Below, one piece after another: positions 27,501 to 42,500 of a DNA stretch of 64,000 bases. Below the pieces are notes generated by a model that saw nothing but the letters and a program-made list of their open reading frames with translations, had not been told where the DNA came from and did no database searches. The stretch comes from Bemisia tabaci (lineage: Eukaryota; Arthropoda; Insecta; Hemiptera; Aleyrodidae): the NCBI RefSeq assembly GCF_918797505.1, contig NC_092801.1, positions 33,184,487 through 33,248,486 on the forward strand, given 5' to 3'. How positions within the stretch are numbered: the first letter of the stretch is position 1; every line of letters begins with the position of its first letter. The translations under genes and the position numbers were made by a program.

Positions 27501-30500
27501 TAAATCAATAGGAATGATGTCCCTGAACCTATCCACGCTAAAAAATATGATAAATTATTATCATATTTCATAATATGAGACTTTAAAGGCCGAAAATGTC
27601 CGGTCGGTTACGCGTCGCCAACCCCGATTTTGAAGCAAAACAGGAATTTGCGGTAACAAATCAGTACTGATCATGAACTCTTTGGCAATATTTGCTGAAA
27701 AGAGACTCTAATGTTCAAGAAAATTGCCAGTTTGAACTGAATTGTTTATTATTGAGCGAGAAAAGTCATTAGAAAGAGGTGTCGCCACATTTGGCAACAA
27801 ATTTTTGCAGTTGTATTGAGTGCAGTGTTTATCTCGCCAGACGGAGTCAGGAGTTTCAAAATTGCCATCAAATTGTTCGCTGAAGTCTTCTCGACAAAAC
27901 CATTACTGATAAGTCAGTTTTTTTTACAATGAAAACTTTAATTATTATGAAAACCAGTGATTTTTAGGTGTGTAGCACTAATTCCTCACTACGCAAAAAC
28001 CTCAATTTAATATTATTAAACTAAAAGGAAGTCTCCAAAGTTTAGAAAACTTTTAAGGCAGCATCAATTCCACCTCATAACTCAAGAATTGCCAAGTTTC
28101 ATCTTTTGTATCATCTTTTATCTCACATTTTCAAGTGTCGGTTACGCTGCGTCTGTTACGTAACCGACACAATATGGCAGGGCCGCCATGTTTGCGTGGA
28201 CCTCCAGCAGTCCCGCGGGAAGCGCTGATACCTGATTCAATGGCTTGTTTATCAATCACTTTAACTTTGCACTGAATCAAAATAGAGCGTGCCAAAGCTG
28301 GAAAAAGGAGGTTCAATACCTTTAAAATGAGGTAATGAAATCCTGTTAAAGTTGGTGCACTTTTATTTTTAAGGTATTTCACATTTTAACTATTCCTGTT
28401 ATCGTGAAATCACCGAATAGTAACATATTTTCAAGAGACTACCTCCGCACTCTGGTTTCATTAGTCATTGGTCTTCAAAAATTTAGTCTTTAAATCTAGC
28501 TTTTGATATCGGAGGCTCACCTTTTTAAATAAAATAAAACAATACGGGCCAATAATTTGCTCGTATATAGACGAGTATCCAATCCCAATCACGCTGCGGG
28601 TTTTATGCGGCGAGACCACCATCAAATACATGTTATCTGCGTTGTTAAAGCATGGTAATTGTAGCTTTCTGGCACCGGCATTCCATAAAATTGACACATG
28701 CCCATCAGACGATTTCGGTCCATCAGAGAATGTGCTCTCTTCTATCTGAATCTAAAATTGCAGTAAAAAGTGATACTTCGGTTAAATTTCGTGAAAATCA
28801 TCGATACACGCCCAAGTGGTTATCATTATTTCAAGCTCTCTAACCTCCTAAATTTTCACACCCCCCAACTTTGATATGTGGGTTGAAATCTTTGACATGT
28901 AATTTTCCAAAAATGTACGTATAAATACCTGCTGTTGTCTGCTGCTGAATGAGAGTCCGGCATCTTTTAACCAGCTAAAGACTTGGTCAACAATTGATTC
29001 ATTTGTTTGTTTGAAAATGGTGATTTTTTTATCTCCCATGTTTTCCTGAGCTGAATTCTCTAGGATTACTTCGAAACATGCACGAACAAATTCATATTCC
29101 GTCTGCAAAATTGCATACGAACATCATTCAAGTCAATTTCTTCAGAATCAATGTTAAGTACTGATAATTGAATGTTTCGCGGGCCAAATAATTGAATAAT
29201 AATTGAAAGATAAAAAACTTAAACATTATCATTAATCATAATGTTTAAAATAAATTTGGAAGAAAATTGAAAAATGATGGGCACCTAAAAACAACTGAAT
29301 GTGAATGTATAGATTGAGTCTTAAAAAAAAGTCCAAAAGGGAATTAGTCTTTATCTAAGATTTTTCTACTTTCCTCTCTGTTCCTTTTTGAAGAAAGTTG
29401 AAGGAAGTTATAATGAAAATTATTGAGATTGACTCTGGTATATGAAACATTGCGTAAAAAATACATACATACACACCCTCCCTGGCCCTCGCCCTCACAC
29501 ACATATACGTACGCATAAAAAATATGAGTCATCTTTGTAATTTAATTCCGATCGACTTTATGGGGAATTTGTTAACACCTGACGTTGCTATTATAAGTCG
29601 ATTGAATACAGAATAGAGTCGAATGGATACAGCTAGAATCGTTCCTTTCTCGTGAAATTAAACTATGCAGGGTGAAAATTGGCTTCATTCAGAAGAACGT
29701 TTTTGTGTTCTAAACTTTAAGCCGCCAAGTTGTCATTTGTTATACTCACCGCAAATGATGTTGCACCGTACGGAACAAAATTTAGGCTTTCAATCAAGTC
29801 GCAGTCTGTGCTTCTTGGTTTCGTTTTTAGGCCATCCATAATCACACCGTCACAGTCAAAACGAGCACTGCTGGAATCGGCGTAGAACTCGATCTTGGAA
29901 CCTTATGGATACAAATTCAAAAATAGGGGTTTTCCTCTTTTTAGTATTTTTTCATGATTTTATGATTTGTTTTAAACGTTTTTTAATCATATACGCGACT
30001 GCATTACGCTTGTAAAGATTTTTGTAATCTCTGTTGAAAATGACGAGTAGAAACTGGGAGAGATTTACTATATCACTTGGATCTCTGCTAATGCAAGAAG
30101 AATGTCTAGGGATATCAGTAGAATTTCTCTTATCGTTTCTTGCCAAATATTACTAATTTTGGCACAAACGTTGTACGTTCCGACAAAAAATATTATCGAA
30201 TGCACAAAAATTGGCATTTTTGGCCATAATTAAAAAAACCAAAAACGAAGGCCACCGGCGGAGACAAAATACAGATTTTTTATAATTTTTCCTTTTGATC
30301 TCCATTCATCATTCACCCTGGTATGTAAAAAAATCACTGTGCCATATTGGATCACGGAAAATCGTCGATATTCAAACACCCTGGATCACCTAAAGGAATT
30401 TCTAACTTTTCTAAGGTTACTCAAAAATACCTTCATCCCACAAACGTTAATTTTTCCTAAGTTATAGAGAATTTTGTACTGAAAACTTCCTTTGTCAATT

Positions 30501-33500
30501 ACTTTTGATCGTTGTGTGGCACACATACTCTGTTTAAATGTTGCAGATATGCTGCAGATGTTCCTCAAATATTCTGTCTTGGCGTTTTTCAAGTTCATTC
30601 AGATTAGTGCTATGGATGAGAAATGATGGTACTGGCCACTGAACTGCCTGGCTGTTCACAATACTATCAGGAAATCAAATAGTTAGTGGTAAATTTAATG
30701 TAGGTATAATCGGCACCAGAAGTATGCCACTGGCTGGTAGACTTCCTGAGGAGTATAAATAGCCAGAGAGTCTGGAGGCCACCGACCGCAGATTCCTCTC
30801 TCTCCTTGTGGATTACAGCATCGGCCACCGTTTTTTTCACTCAAATTAGAATACTCTCGCAAATAAGATCTGCGAGAAATCTTGACTTCTTTTCACACTG
30901 ACGAGGTTGAATGGTAAACTTACCGTCAAATTCAGACTTAATACTTTCAGGCAACAGATAAATTGATTGTATGGAGGTCACTTCCATTGGTCCACCAGTC
31001 TTCCTGATGCTCAGGTGTAAATGCAGATTGATGATAGTATTGAGATTGACGACCCAGTCTTGTGTCCACTCAATTCTTCCGGAGGCTCCTATAACAAGTA
31101 TAGCATCAGTTCAATGAACAGGAATATATCGTTGCAAAAATACGTCCTGGATATCTTGCAGTTCTTGGTGAAGCAGTTAAAGCCATTGAAGAGAATTCTC
31201 TTTGCTGGCATATCGACAGCTGAAGTCGAGAAATGAACAACTCTGATTGTGTCGTTGCAGGTCGCTTACTTGTTTTTTATTTTTCAAACGAGTACTGATC
31301 AACAGTGCTTCTTGATATTTCGACGATTGAGACGTTGGAAATCACAAATTGATGGTGGAACTCCCAAACCACGTATCTCGTTTTCGAGGTTTTAAAGTCT
31401 ACGCTCCCATTTCATTTTTTGAAGGAGCGCACAAACCAGCGTCATTCCTCAATGTTTTCACAGAATTTTCCCCGTACAAATAGGGAAAATCACTTCAGTT
31501 TATAAGAAGTGACGTTGAGGAATTTGCCATCTAAAACACAAAATATAACAGGCAGTCTGCAACATCGCAAACCGAGATATATGGTGTTGGAGCTTCACCG
31601 TCAAAATATGGCTCAGTACCGTCGTCCATAACAAAAACGCAGTAACTCAATTCCATTCAAGATTTGGCACTTTCCACACATGCTGTCTTATTACGGGAAA
31701 AAAAACCGATATCCATTCTGCTCCATTTTCTCAGTTTAGGTCTCAATAGTATGCAAAAAGTATTTCTTAGGAATTTAAATGCTGGTAAGATTTTCTGCAA
31801 CAAAACATTTTTCAGGAAAAATTGAAAAAATTACAACGGAGCTACGGCATTTTTTATTTGGACGGCAGATTAGGAAATAGGCTCAGTAAATAGTCAAATG
31901 AAATAATAACAAACAAGAAAAAACCAGAAAAACAAGAAGCTTAGAGCATCGATGATGGGCCAAAATTCTCTGAGATTGATCGTTTAGAAGAGCCTAAATG
32001 AATGAGCTCCAAATCTTAAACCGCAGAGGAAGTCACTATCAAGTGTTGAATGCATGCTTAACTGCTTGCTTTTATAACCCGCTTTAACGTCTCCGGGGTT
32101 TATATTAAGTTTTGCACCCGAGGGATCTCTGATGAGAAAATACTTTATCAACAGCTACACAGAGCTCGGTCCTCAATTTCTTTCCCCTCCTAGTTATGGC
32201 TGACTTTTCTTTTCTGCGTTTAAGTCTCCAGGGTCCTTATTTTGGTTTGCACCCAAGAAGTGCAGAGCAGAGGAAATTCGTGTTTTATCTAAAGGAAATT
32301 TAGCAACCTTGTGGAGGTTCTTACGATGTTATCCCTCAGAACATGGCAGAACATTCTGCCGTGCTAGGTAAGAACGTCGTATGAGCCACCAGGCGTTGCC
32401 AAATTTCTCTCGACAAATCACGAATTTAAGAATATTTTTCCCTCGATTTCTCAGAGGATTTCGTTCTGAATTTGATCTACCAAATCTGAAAACTTAGAGG
32501 AATAATATTCATAGCTTTCTTTAAAAATAAATATTTTCAAAGAAGAAATTTGGCAACATTTGAATGCTTATACGGCGTTCTTACTTAGAACGGCCGTATT
32601 TCTTTCCGTGAGGACAAGTGCATCTTGAAAAAAGAACCCACCTTTACTGCAAACCTGTATTTCTGATATGCGTGCGTCCAGCGAGCAGTCTGAATCGACA
32701 TCCGGGATGACTGCGTTGGTTTCTTGGGTATTTTTTTCGGACTGAAATTCTTCCAACGCGGTTTTAAAGTTGGGATCAGAAGTATGCTCCTCCCAGACTC
32801 TGCAGCGCCCGCGTAGGAGAGTCCTAGTGATTTCAGGCGCGGTTTCGTGCGCTTTCATAACCTGGTTGACGACGAAATCACCGTTGCCACGCAGAACGGC
32901 TAGATATACGTGACTTAAGTCTGCAGAAAAAAAAAAAAGAAAAAAAAGGATAATTTACGACAGGTCGAATTCAAAAACTTCTCAAACCCGTTTTTTCCAA
33001 AATCCGACTCGATGCATTTTTGATGGACTCTTTCTAGATAGAAGGCTGCCAGGAGGATTCTATTGTATTGCAACGTTTCAAGGTTTCATCCACAAATTTC
33101 TTTTTTTTATTCATTAATAAATGTTTACATGATTTGGCTTATTCAATCGTTAAGCTTTATAAGAAGGATCGAAATTGTTTCGGATAATAACCGAGATTTT
33201 ACTATTTTTGGAATTCATGAAAGCAAAAATGACACACCTTCTGTGAATAAATCCAACTCTGAACACACACGAATTTCCTTAAAAATGACCGGAGTTTCGT
33301 TGAATTTATGTGTCTCCTTGTTATCGCCGGAATTTTGTTCGGCGTCTCCCAAATTGTGTGTGCGGTCGACAATTTTCCAAACCTGCACCTGAAAAAATAA
33401 ACGCACGCAAGGCTCATCGGTTACACTCGAATATAAAATTTCACCGTTCATAAACGTTTTAGGCTCCCCTCTGAACGCACTGCAAGTCCTCACCTCCCAG

Positions 33501-36500
33501 TAGATAATACACAACGCTAAGTTTGAACCCCTCCTCATTGGACAAGCGTTTTGCGAACATGAATTTTGCATGGAAAAAATGTCAGCTTATGCGTTGAATT
33601 TCCATCATAGGTTTTAAACAAATCGGTGCTAAGTATATATTCTACCTTTGCGTGACGCATTATTATACGCTCCCTCTTGTAACGCTCCAGTAACGCAGGT
33701 TTAGATCTTTCTACCTTCCTAAAGCGTTACGTATTTTATAAATGCCCCCAGGTAAGGAGAATGGATGAATGATGGAGAATGGAGGAACATGTGATTGGCC
33801 GTTCATAGGAAAAGGGACTTCAGTCCATGGAGACGAAAGTATCAATAATTGAGATATTTTCGTTAAGTTGAAGGGAAACAAAGGAATTTTCAAAGTTTGA
33901 CGGAAACTGGAATATTAACCAATGGTGAATAGGAATCCAGTAGCCCAAAACTGAGGTTGTCACAAGTCAGGAATTTGAACCGAAACCAAACAATATATCT
34001 TCAGTACATATCAAAACGGCTTAAAAAATCATTTCTGTTAAAAACCCGACTGAAAAGTAAGAACTAAATTTTAGAAGAGAAGGTTTAAGAGCCATTGCAA
34101 ATCAGGCAACAAATCGTCCTTCCCTAAAAAATGGGATATACCTACTTATACCTAAATGTCGCAAAATTTTCACTCTTAAATTAAATTTTTACAAGGAGCC
34201 TGTTGAGCGTTTCTAGCAGATAATTTGGACGTGTTTATGCTAAATGGAAACTATATGTAAATGGAAAGATGGGGTGTGTTCGTGCAAGCTGGATAAGAAA
34301 CAATGTAAAAGTGGATATACCTAGTTCCTTTTGAAAAAATGGAAAAGCGGGATTTGACATTAAATCAAAAGGAATTGAGCTCTAACTCGTAAGTTGCTCG
34401 TAAGCCGTGGGAATGTGACAAGAGCCTTGTGGACAGGGCTCATGAGTTAACGAGTCCCGCCACCGATCTCCCCGCGTCGTACCCGGTCTCCCCGGTTGCC
34501 GCTGACGTCACTGGCGCCTTTAAATTCCCATTCATTCTTATGGCCCGAGCACAAACGGGCACACCCCATCTTTCTACTTGCACATGGTTCCATTCAGCAT
34601 AAATACGTCCATTTTACTGACATATCGATGGTGAAAGTGCAGAAGTGCGTATCTCGGAAAACACGATTTTTCAGGAGAGTAAAAAAACTGTCTACATTCC
34701 TCCTTGTTGTCAGTAGAAGGGCAATAATTTTTGAGGATAGCAAGAATAAGATGCTTTTTCAGACTTCTTCAATATTTTGAATAATTTCTAGCGCTGTTAG
34801 AAAATACGGCCGAAATGCCGAGATTCGCGTTTTCGGCACTAGGAATTGACACTGTATCACGAGATACGCATGTCTGCAATTAGTGCTTTAAACCTATTGT
34901 TGGCGGATTTTGATCTTTTAAAAACTGAAAAAAGGGTTTCATGCTTACAATTCTTTATCAGAAGCTTCAGTTTAACCTCATACGGCCGGACCAAGCATTG
35001 TATGATCGGAAACTGACATTAGATTACGAGATACGCATTTCTGCAATGGGTCACTAAACCTTATTTATTTTATTGAATATTCTGAACGTACAATGTGAGT
35101 AGATAACGTGGTGATTTTTCTGCATTTTTATGGAGCCGAAATCGCGGAGAAACCCGCTTTTGAAAAATCTAAAAACTGCAAGACATTTCAAACGCACCCG
35201 AATGGCGGGAAACTGACGGTGTTGACGCACTGCGGTAGTCATATTGCAATCTTCTCTCATTTTCCTCCGATGTTTGTTAAAATAAAACGTGTTTCAATAT
35301 GGAATTGTTGCTCGTTCATTACAGCTAACATATGAATGAGATTCAAGTCTTGAATTCAAAAGATACAATTTCGACTTTAGTATTGTTTTCATATACGAAG
35401 AGTAGATAGACATTTGACGGAAGTCGTGGAAACCCGTGCCCGCTTCTGATTGGTGCCGGATGACATCATTCGGCGCGGCGCGAAACCGGGGCGTTTTAAA
35501 TTTGCATATAAGTTGAGCGATTTGAACTGCGCATTTCTCGGTTATTGAGTTACTTGTTCGCGTTTTTAATGTGCGCATCGTGCTCTACGCGTCATTTTCC
35601 TTCAGAAAACTATATTCGCAAGTCAAAATTCGTTCATGGTTTAGTGACCCATTAGCGTTTTGAAGCTACTCTTGATCATTAAGATCAAAAATAGAATTTA
35701 TTCAACCTTAAAACTTATTTAGAAGCTTTAGTCGATCCAATACACTAAATGAAGCATTGTTTGACCGGATTGACTCTAATAAAACTGACCGTTGTGATGA
35801 ACCGTCAGTTCAATCAGTTCATGATTGCATTGGCCCAGAGAGTAAAAGTATGGACATGAACGCCGCGCGTGCTAGTAGGTAGTAGATACCTATGAAGAAA
35901 TGATACTGGAGGGCCCTCGAGTGATAATCCGCCTTCAATTACAAGCGTATGCAACATTAATGACAAGTAACAGTACCTAATCCCCCCCTTCCCTCGTTTA
36001 TCGGCCTATCACCAGCATTTACTGATATTATGCATGGTGGACTGCCTGATTATCCACATTTATCCACATCAACTTTTCTTTTAGATAGATAAATGAAAAC
36101 AATTGAAAACAAACATGGAACAGCTGATCAGCTGATGTGCGGTGTTGGTGGAAAACGCTGCTGAGGAGCGCGCGTTGTGATTGGTTGTGCGTAAGGCGCG
36201 CCCAAAAATGAACAGGCCTGAACAAGATACGCATTCCTGCACTTAAGCCCGAGATACGCGAAAAAAGTTCTACGGTTTTAGGTGACTTCCCGATTTTTTT
36301 CGATTATAATCTCTTGCTGGCTGATAGACGACATCTTCAACTACACGTTTATGCAGCTAACTCAAAACTGTCAAAAATCGAGATACGCACGTCTGCACTT
36401 TCACCATCGATATCCTCTGATTTCAAGCAAAAATCAGCAAAATTTCGGACACAAATGTATAGGCGTTCAGTGCAAAGAGGGCATTCCTTGGTGCGGCGTC

Positions 36501-39500
36501 TTAAAATCTTGACTGCTAATTTATATTTTAGAGAAAAAACTATTCAGTGAATTTTCTGAAATTTCTCGTTTTCAGAATTGTAAAATCGTGAAGAAAATTT
36601 AGTAATAGTTTCAACGAGCTCCATTCATTTGCTTTAATTATAATGCATGAAACGAAGATTCTGAGACACCGCAACCAAGAAATACCCTTTCTGCACCCAG
36701 CGTTTCCATTGCATAGTCATATTTTTGGAAGAAATTGAGTTTTTTAAATGTATTTGCAACCTTTGAATGAGGTGAAATGTTTCTTCTTCTCAGAAATAAC
36801 AAAATGCGCTCCTTCACCCCTTCCCTTTTTGGTACTCAGTTTAATCAAAATACTTTCAGCGTTAGGGATTTTCGATTATAATCATGAATACACGGGTATC
36901 ATGCATGGATGATATGAACTAAGTACTCAGAAGATCTTAAGTTACGATAATACTCACTAGTAAGAATGCAAGCGGAGAGATCGGAAAGCCTTGAGCATCG
37001 TATTCATCCAGAATTTTCTGAATCTCTTTCAAAGTTATCATTTGCTCGCAATCTGATAGTTTGTGCAAGTCCACTACCTATCGTATGAAGAAAATTTATG
37101 ATGATTTTTATCGAAAGCAAGTTTGCCCCCACGAATTGACGACTGTGACTGACCCATGCTCAGTATTGCAATATGTGATTTTCCTTCGCCTTTGCCGATA
37201 TATTCTCAGGAAGTTTCTCTCATATATGTGTGAAATTAGGTATTTTCTTAAGAAACAAAAAAGATACAGACACTTTGAACACAAAATAAGGAGGTGTTCT
37301 TTTCAAATTAGAGATTTATCGGTCATATCGACAATTCATTGCGCCTATAAGTCGAGGACTCACCTTAAACCGTCAAGTTTGGTTCAAAAATTTTGAGAGT
37401 TTTATAATGTCGAAATATTCGTAAAACACATATTTTGAGCAATCACGCCAGTAATGGAATTTTGAGGTTTTGCTTGGCCATTCTGTATTCCGTTTACAAT
37501 CTATGTAAAGACACTGCCAATAAAATAGACTATGTTTTGCAATGGGTCAGTTGCGCTGGTCACGGAATCGTGTTTTGATGCTTGTTCTTGTAGTTCCGCT
37601 GAAAATAATAAGATCTGCCTAAACAGCAACTCTCTACGTTCAGTATTAACCGAGATATCGCCCTTTGGAAAGTCGGGTTTTTGACGTCATCCACAGCGGT
37701 AGTGACACCCTTGGTTTCTTCCACCTTGCTTTCATCAGTCAGGGTGATGCACGTTTTGTATTGGTTACTCAACGTGAAACTCGAATGGAAGCAAGGTGGA
37801 AGTAACCAAAGGTGTCACTACCGCGGTGGGTGACGTCAAAAACCCGACTTTTCAAAGGGCGATATCTCGATAAATACTGAATGTAGAAAGTTGCTATTTA
37901 GACGGATTATTATTTTTAGCTGAACTACAAGAATCAAGGATGAAAACACGATTCTGTGATCATGCAGCGCAACTGACGCATTAGAATTGTGGCTTGGTTT
38001 AGAAACTGCATATGTACCGCTAGTTTCCCTATGCGCATATCGACGGTGTAAGTCGGCTATCACATAACTCGGTTTGCGACGTCGCAGACTTCCTGTCATA
38101 CTTGATTTTTTAAATGAAAAACTACTAAACGGCAATCCTTGAAAACTTCCGTGACGGGTCTTCTCTGTGCGAAGGAAATTCTGCAAAAACTTCGAGGAAG
38201 GATGTCAATTTGTTCTCCTTTCAAAAAATAACATAGAGGTAGAGATTTTCAGACACCGCAAACGAGTCATGTGATTGCCGACTTACGCCGTCGATATGTG
38301 TTTTTGAGCAAGATATTACAGTTCCTACTCCATTTAGTCCATTAATATGATCCTAGATCAGTTGAATAACAGCAGGATTTCTGATGTGCTCACCAAAGGA
38401 GGAGGATACGATTCTGCATGGTCCCATGTGACGAGAGGTTGGAGGGTAGGCGTCTCCGCAGGAACTGGATACTGCACTGGAGGATATAATGCCGAGACGT
38501 TCGGTTTATACCCAAGAAGGTACAGCCTGAAAATGAAAGGAACGTGAAAAATCATCTCGACCATACCTCACCTTAGACTAAACCCACTTCAAAGAGAAAA
38601 TACCCTCTTCAGCTTCTTTATTTTGTTGGGATGCTGCAATCTTTATTGCTGTGCTCTTTACCAGCTATGAAATTAAATAAATTACGTAAAGGAATTACGT
38701 CTGCTGGCATCTCAAGAAGAGAGCGTATCCGCAATGTAAAAGTGCGCGGGATAATGGGTGTGGAGAATGACATCGTGCACGATATCAGGTCCAAGCAGTT
38801 GGTCTGGTATGGACATGTGCGAAGGATGGCAGACGATCGATTGCCCAAGCAGGTTTTCGATTGGGTTCCTCCCGGAAGGCAACGGCGTGGACGTCCTGTG
38901 AAACGTTGGCGACAATGGGTGGAGGAGGAGATTGGAAGGTTCCAACTACCCAATGGTCCCTGGGAAGAAAGGGGGTAATGGCGATTGGGCGTCGCAGAGC
39001 GGGAGGCTGCGCTATAAAAGCGGCTTAATGTATGTGTATGTACATAAGGAATGACATTGTTAAAGTCTGAGAAAGACCTTATTCGTAAAATGAATTACGA
39101 CCTCGATATTAGAGTAACAAAAACTTAGAGAGAAGAATTTAAGAGTTTAAAATAAGAATTGGAGTTGTATAATAAGACGGCAAAGCATAAAATTATGTGG
39201 AGGTTACTGATAGGATTCATATTGATAGAAGGTTGTATGGTCCGCATTTAGCAGAAAGAAACCAAGCTACATTGCTGCATTTAATTGGGCAATTTAATTT
39301 TTACTTGAAGACGGTTGCACGTATTTTGTGCAAGTTTCAGTGAATTTTCTGTATAGTACGAAGCAATTCCTTAAAATTATCAACGGAATCCGCACGAATT
39401 AAATTCCCTAATTTTTGGCAAAAGCTCAGGTGGCTTGGTTCCTTTCTGCTAGATGCGATCCATATAAAGTTCCTTTTGATTTAAATGCATGCGTTCATTT

Positions 39501-42500
39501 GATATAAAATTCTTTAAATAATTAGCCTTAAAGCGAAGAAAAAGAAGATTCCAGAAAACACACGAACATACTCCAAAAAAATCGTAGGTCATGGAAACCA
39601 ATCCCCCCCCCCCCCCTTCCACCATTTGGGCTCTTAAGAATCATATGAAATCAGGATTTAACAGAGAGGAGAAAAGAAGGATCTAATGGAAACACTATTT
39701 CCATCTTTACCAATTTCCTCAGCCTAAAATTTTCAGATTGGATCAAATTAACTACATTTTGCAATATTAAGAACTACAAAATCTGGCTCAGTTTAGAAAC
39801 AACGTACGTACCGGTAGCTTCTCTACAAATATAAGTGTTCTTACAGATGGCCAAGAAATTGTAGTTCCTATTTGCAAAAGGTCGTCCAAATATGCTAGAA
39901 GTCAAATACTATATAGGTCAAGAGCAGTGTGAGCGGAATACTGTAGGTATACCAGTCTCTCAGGATGAAAATTGAAGGTCATTAGATCATAGGTCAAATA
40001 TTTGTAGACTATATTAATGGACAATATGCGAAACCACATATTTTCGTTTTTGACGTTGGTGACTTCCTGTCATACTTAATGTTTTCCTTCAAAAAGCAGT
40101 TAATGTCATTTCTTTAAAACCCCATTGATTTTCCTTCTCTGTCGGCAGAAATACCCTGTATCCATTTTGATGTGATTCGTCAAGGTGTCTGACGTAGTCT
40201 ACCTGGTATGCGGTATATCGCATCACTTATGTTACAAATCTCGGCAGAGTTTGAAATTTTAGCTACAATAAGGACAATATATGGCCCCCGCGCATGAGCC
40301 AGAAGAATCATCATTAACCAAAAAATTGGCAAATTTCAGAAAAATAGAAGCGAAATCTTGAAGGGAAAAACCTAGCATTCGACACAGAAATCGATAAGTG
40401 TATTGAATGCAAGGATTTTTTCCCGCACACGATTCTGCTTCGATTCTCTAAATTTTGCCAATTTCTTTGGTTAGGCTATTCCTTCGGCTCACGCTCTAGG
40501 CTAGTCCTTTTTTTGGCTAAAAATTCAAAATCTGCCGAGATTTTTTTTACGAGATTAATATAGGTGATGCGACATATCGCACCCCAGTTCGACCACGCCA
40601 CAAACCACGACAAATCAAGCTATAAAATTTGTTTTTAAAAAAAAATAAATAAATAAATAAAAATTATAAAAAAAAAATAGAAGAGGAAATTTTGAAACAC
40701 TTAAATGAATATAAGTGGTTTTGTTCTTTGGCCATCGAGGGACTGGGCGTGCGATCTTCCACTTACTCTCCAATTGCATCTAAGAGGAATTTCACGCCGT
40801 CTGGATTGGCTTTATTGGTGAGCGGAACATTGGAAATGCTGTCAAGGAATGCCCTTTTAAGGATGGCCTGAAGCAAGCCATGGGGAGCGATTTCAATGAC
40901 CACTGCCTTCGCTGGGACGGACTTTAAGACATCATCGAAAAAGACAGGGCTCAGAAGATTGTTCGTATGGTACTCAGCAGAACTGTAGGCCGCCAGGTCT
41001 GAGCCCCAGTTCTCCTTCGAAACTGACGTAGTTATCCATTTCTCAGATCGTTTCGTTTTCTCAGGGATCACCTGAAAAATAAATCAAAACCCCGCATCGT
41101 TTGATTGACAGAAAATAGGATCGACAAAGAAGACTATGATCTAATGGAGCGATCCTATCAGTGGGAAAGTGTGTTCGTTATAGACTAAGAGGGAAGGGTT
41201 GTCTTTAGTTAGTCTATTATAGATTAGTTACCTCCTATTTTCCTTAGTAACCATACGCTTCCACCAATTCAATAGGATCAGCTCATTTTGCCTTTGTCTT
41301 CTTTGTCAATCAATTTCAAAAATCAGCCCGCTGATCACTTTTAGTCCCTGGATTTTGCAGTAGAGCATGCAGCATTCACACAATTTGTCTCGAATTTTTA
41401 ACAACTAGGGGGTACGCCCCTTGACCGCTTCGGGGCCCGAAGTGCTTCGCGCCTCGGGTGTTAAGAATTACGCTGCACTTTTATCACTTTATCTCGTATA
41501 GTAAGAGTCTTAATTGTTTATATTTATTTATTTAAAGAATGGACTCTGACGAACTTGCATAAAAGTTGTATTTAATTTTATCGGAAGTCTAGGAAATAAA
41601 TTGGTGAAAATTCCGAACAAATGGTCGAACGGTCATTTTGAGAAAATAAACAGTTGGGACATGTTTCACGACGCCGATAGTGGATCGAGTCAATTAGAGA
41701 GGTCGGACGTGATATTTTTGATTAAAACTACAAATTTTGATATTTATTTCGTCACATTTTAAATTTCAAGGGGTGCTCACGGAAGAAACTTTACGCGGAA
41801 ACCAATGAAACCACTTTTAGAACCTCAAAGTTTTGTATAAACGGAGTTATAAGCGTTTAAAGTTTCCAAATTTTGTCCGACCTCTCCTATTGACCCGATC
41901 CGGTGTGCGCCGTGGGCATCGTACTTTCAATACTTTGCGGGGAAGCTTATATCGGAAGATACAATAGAATTTTGACTCACTTCTTTTAGATACTTCATCA
42001 AGATCGGCGCGGCTGGTTGTATGTATCGAGAATGGTAAGCTATGTTCGAGACGTTGACACTTTTGGCAAAAATTCCCTTGGATTTAAGCTCAACGACGAA
42101 TTTCTCGACATCTTCTGTGGGTCCCGATATTGTGCAACTTGTGTCAGAATTGTGACAAGCTACATCGATTGTTTCCGGAAGTTGATTTCTTATTTCACTG
42201 TGGCTCATTCCTGTTAAAAAGCAACCAAAAAAAAATAGCTCAAATTGTGATAGCTCATTAGCTCATATCTAAGAGGAGAGTCATTAAAACTATAAGTTTA
42301 CCCTTTTTAAATACACCGAGGAACTTCTTCTTATACATATTGAAGGTAAAACTATACCCTGTAGTTGTAAACGATACTCTATTTCGTATGCTGTGCTTGA
42401 AAATATCCGCTTAAAGCGGATTGACTTCTTGGTTGTTTTCAGTATAATTATGATTATAATCACGGTTAAAAATTTTATAATTTCAATATCACTGATGACT

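Noticed and set aside
27383..28382. Minus-strand open frames at 27383-27571 and 28131-28382 as FASN-like exons
   Set aside because: They show no FASN similarity, and exons 19 and 20 already join in phase without them.
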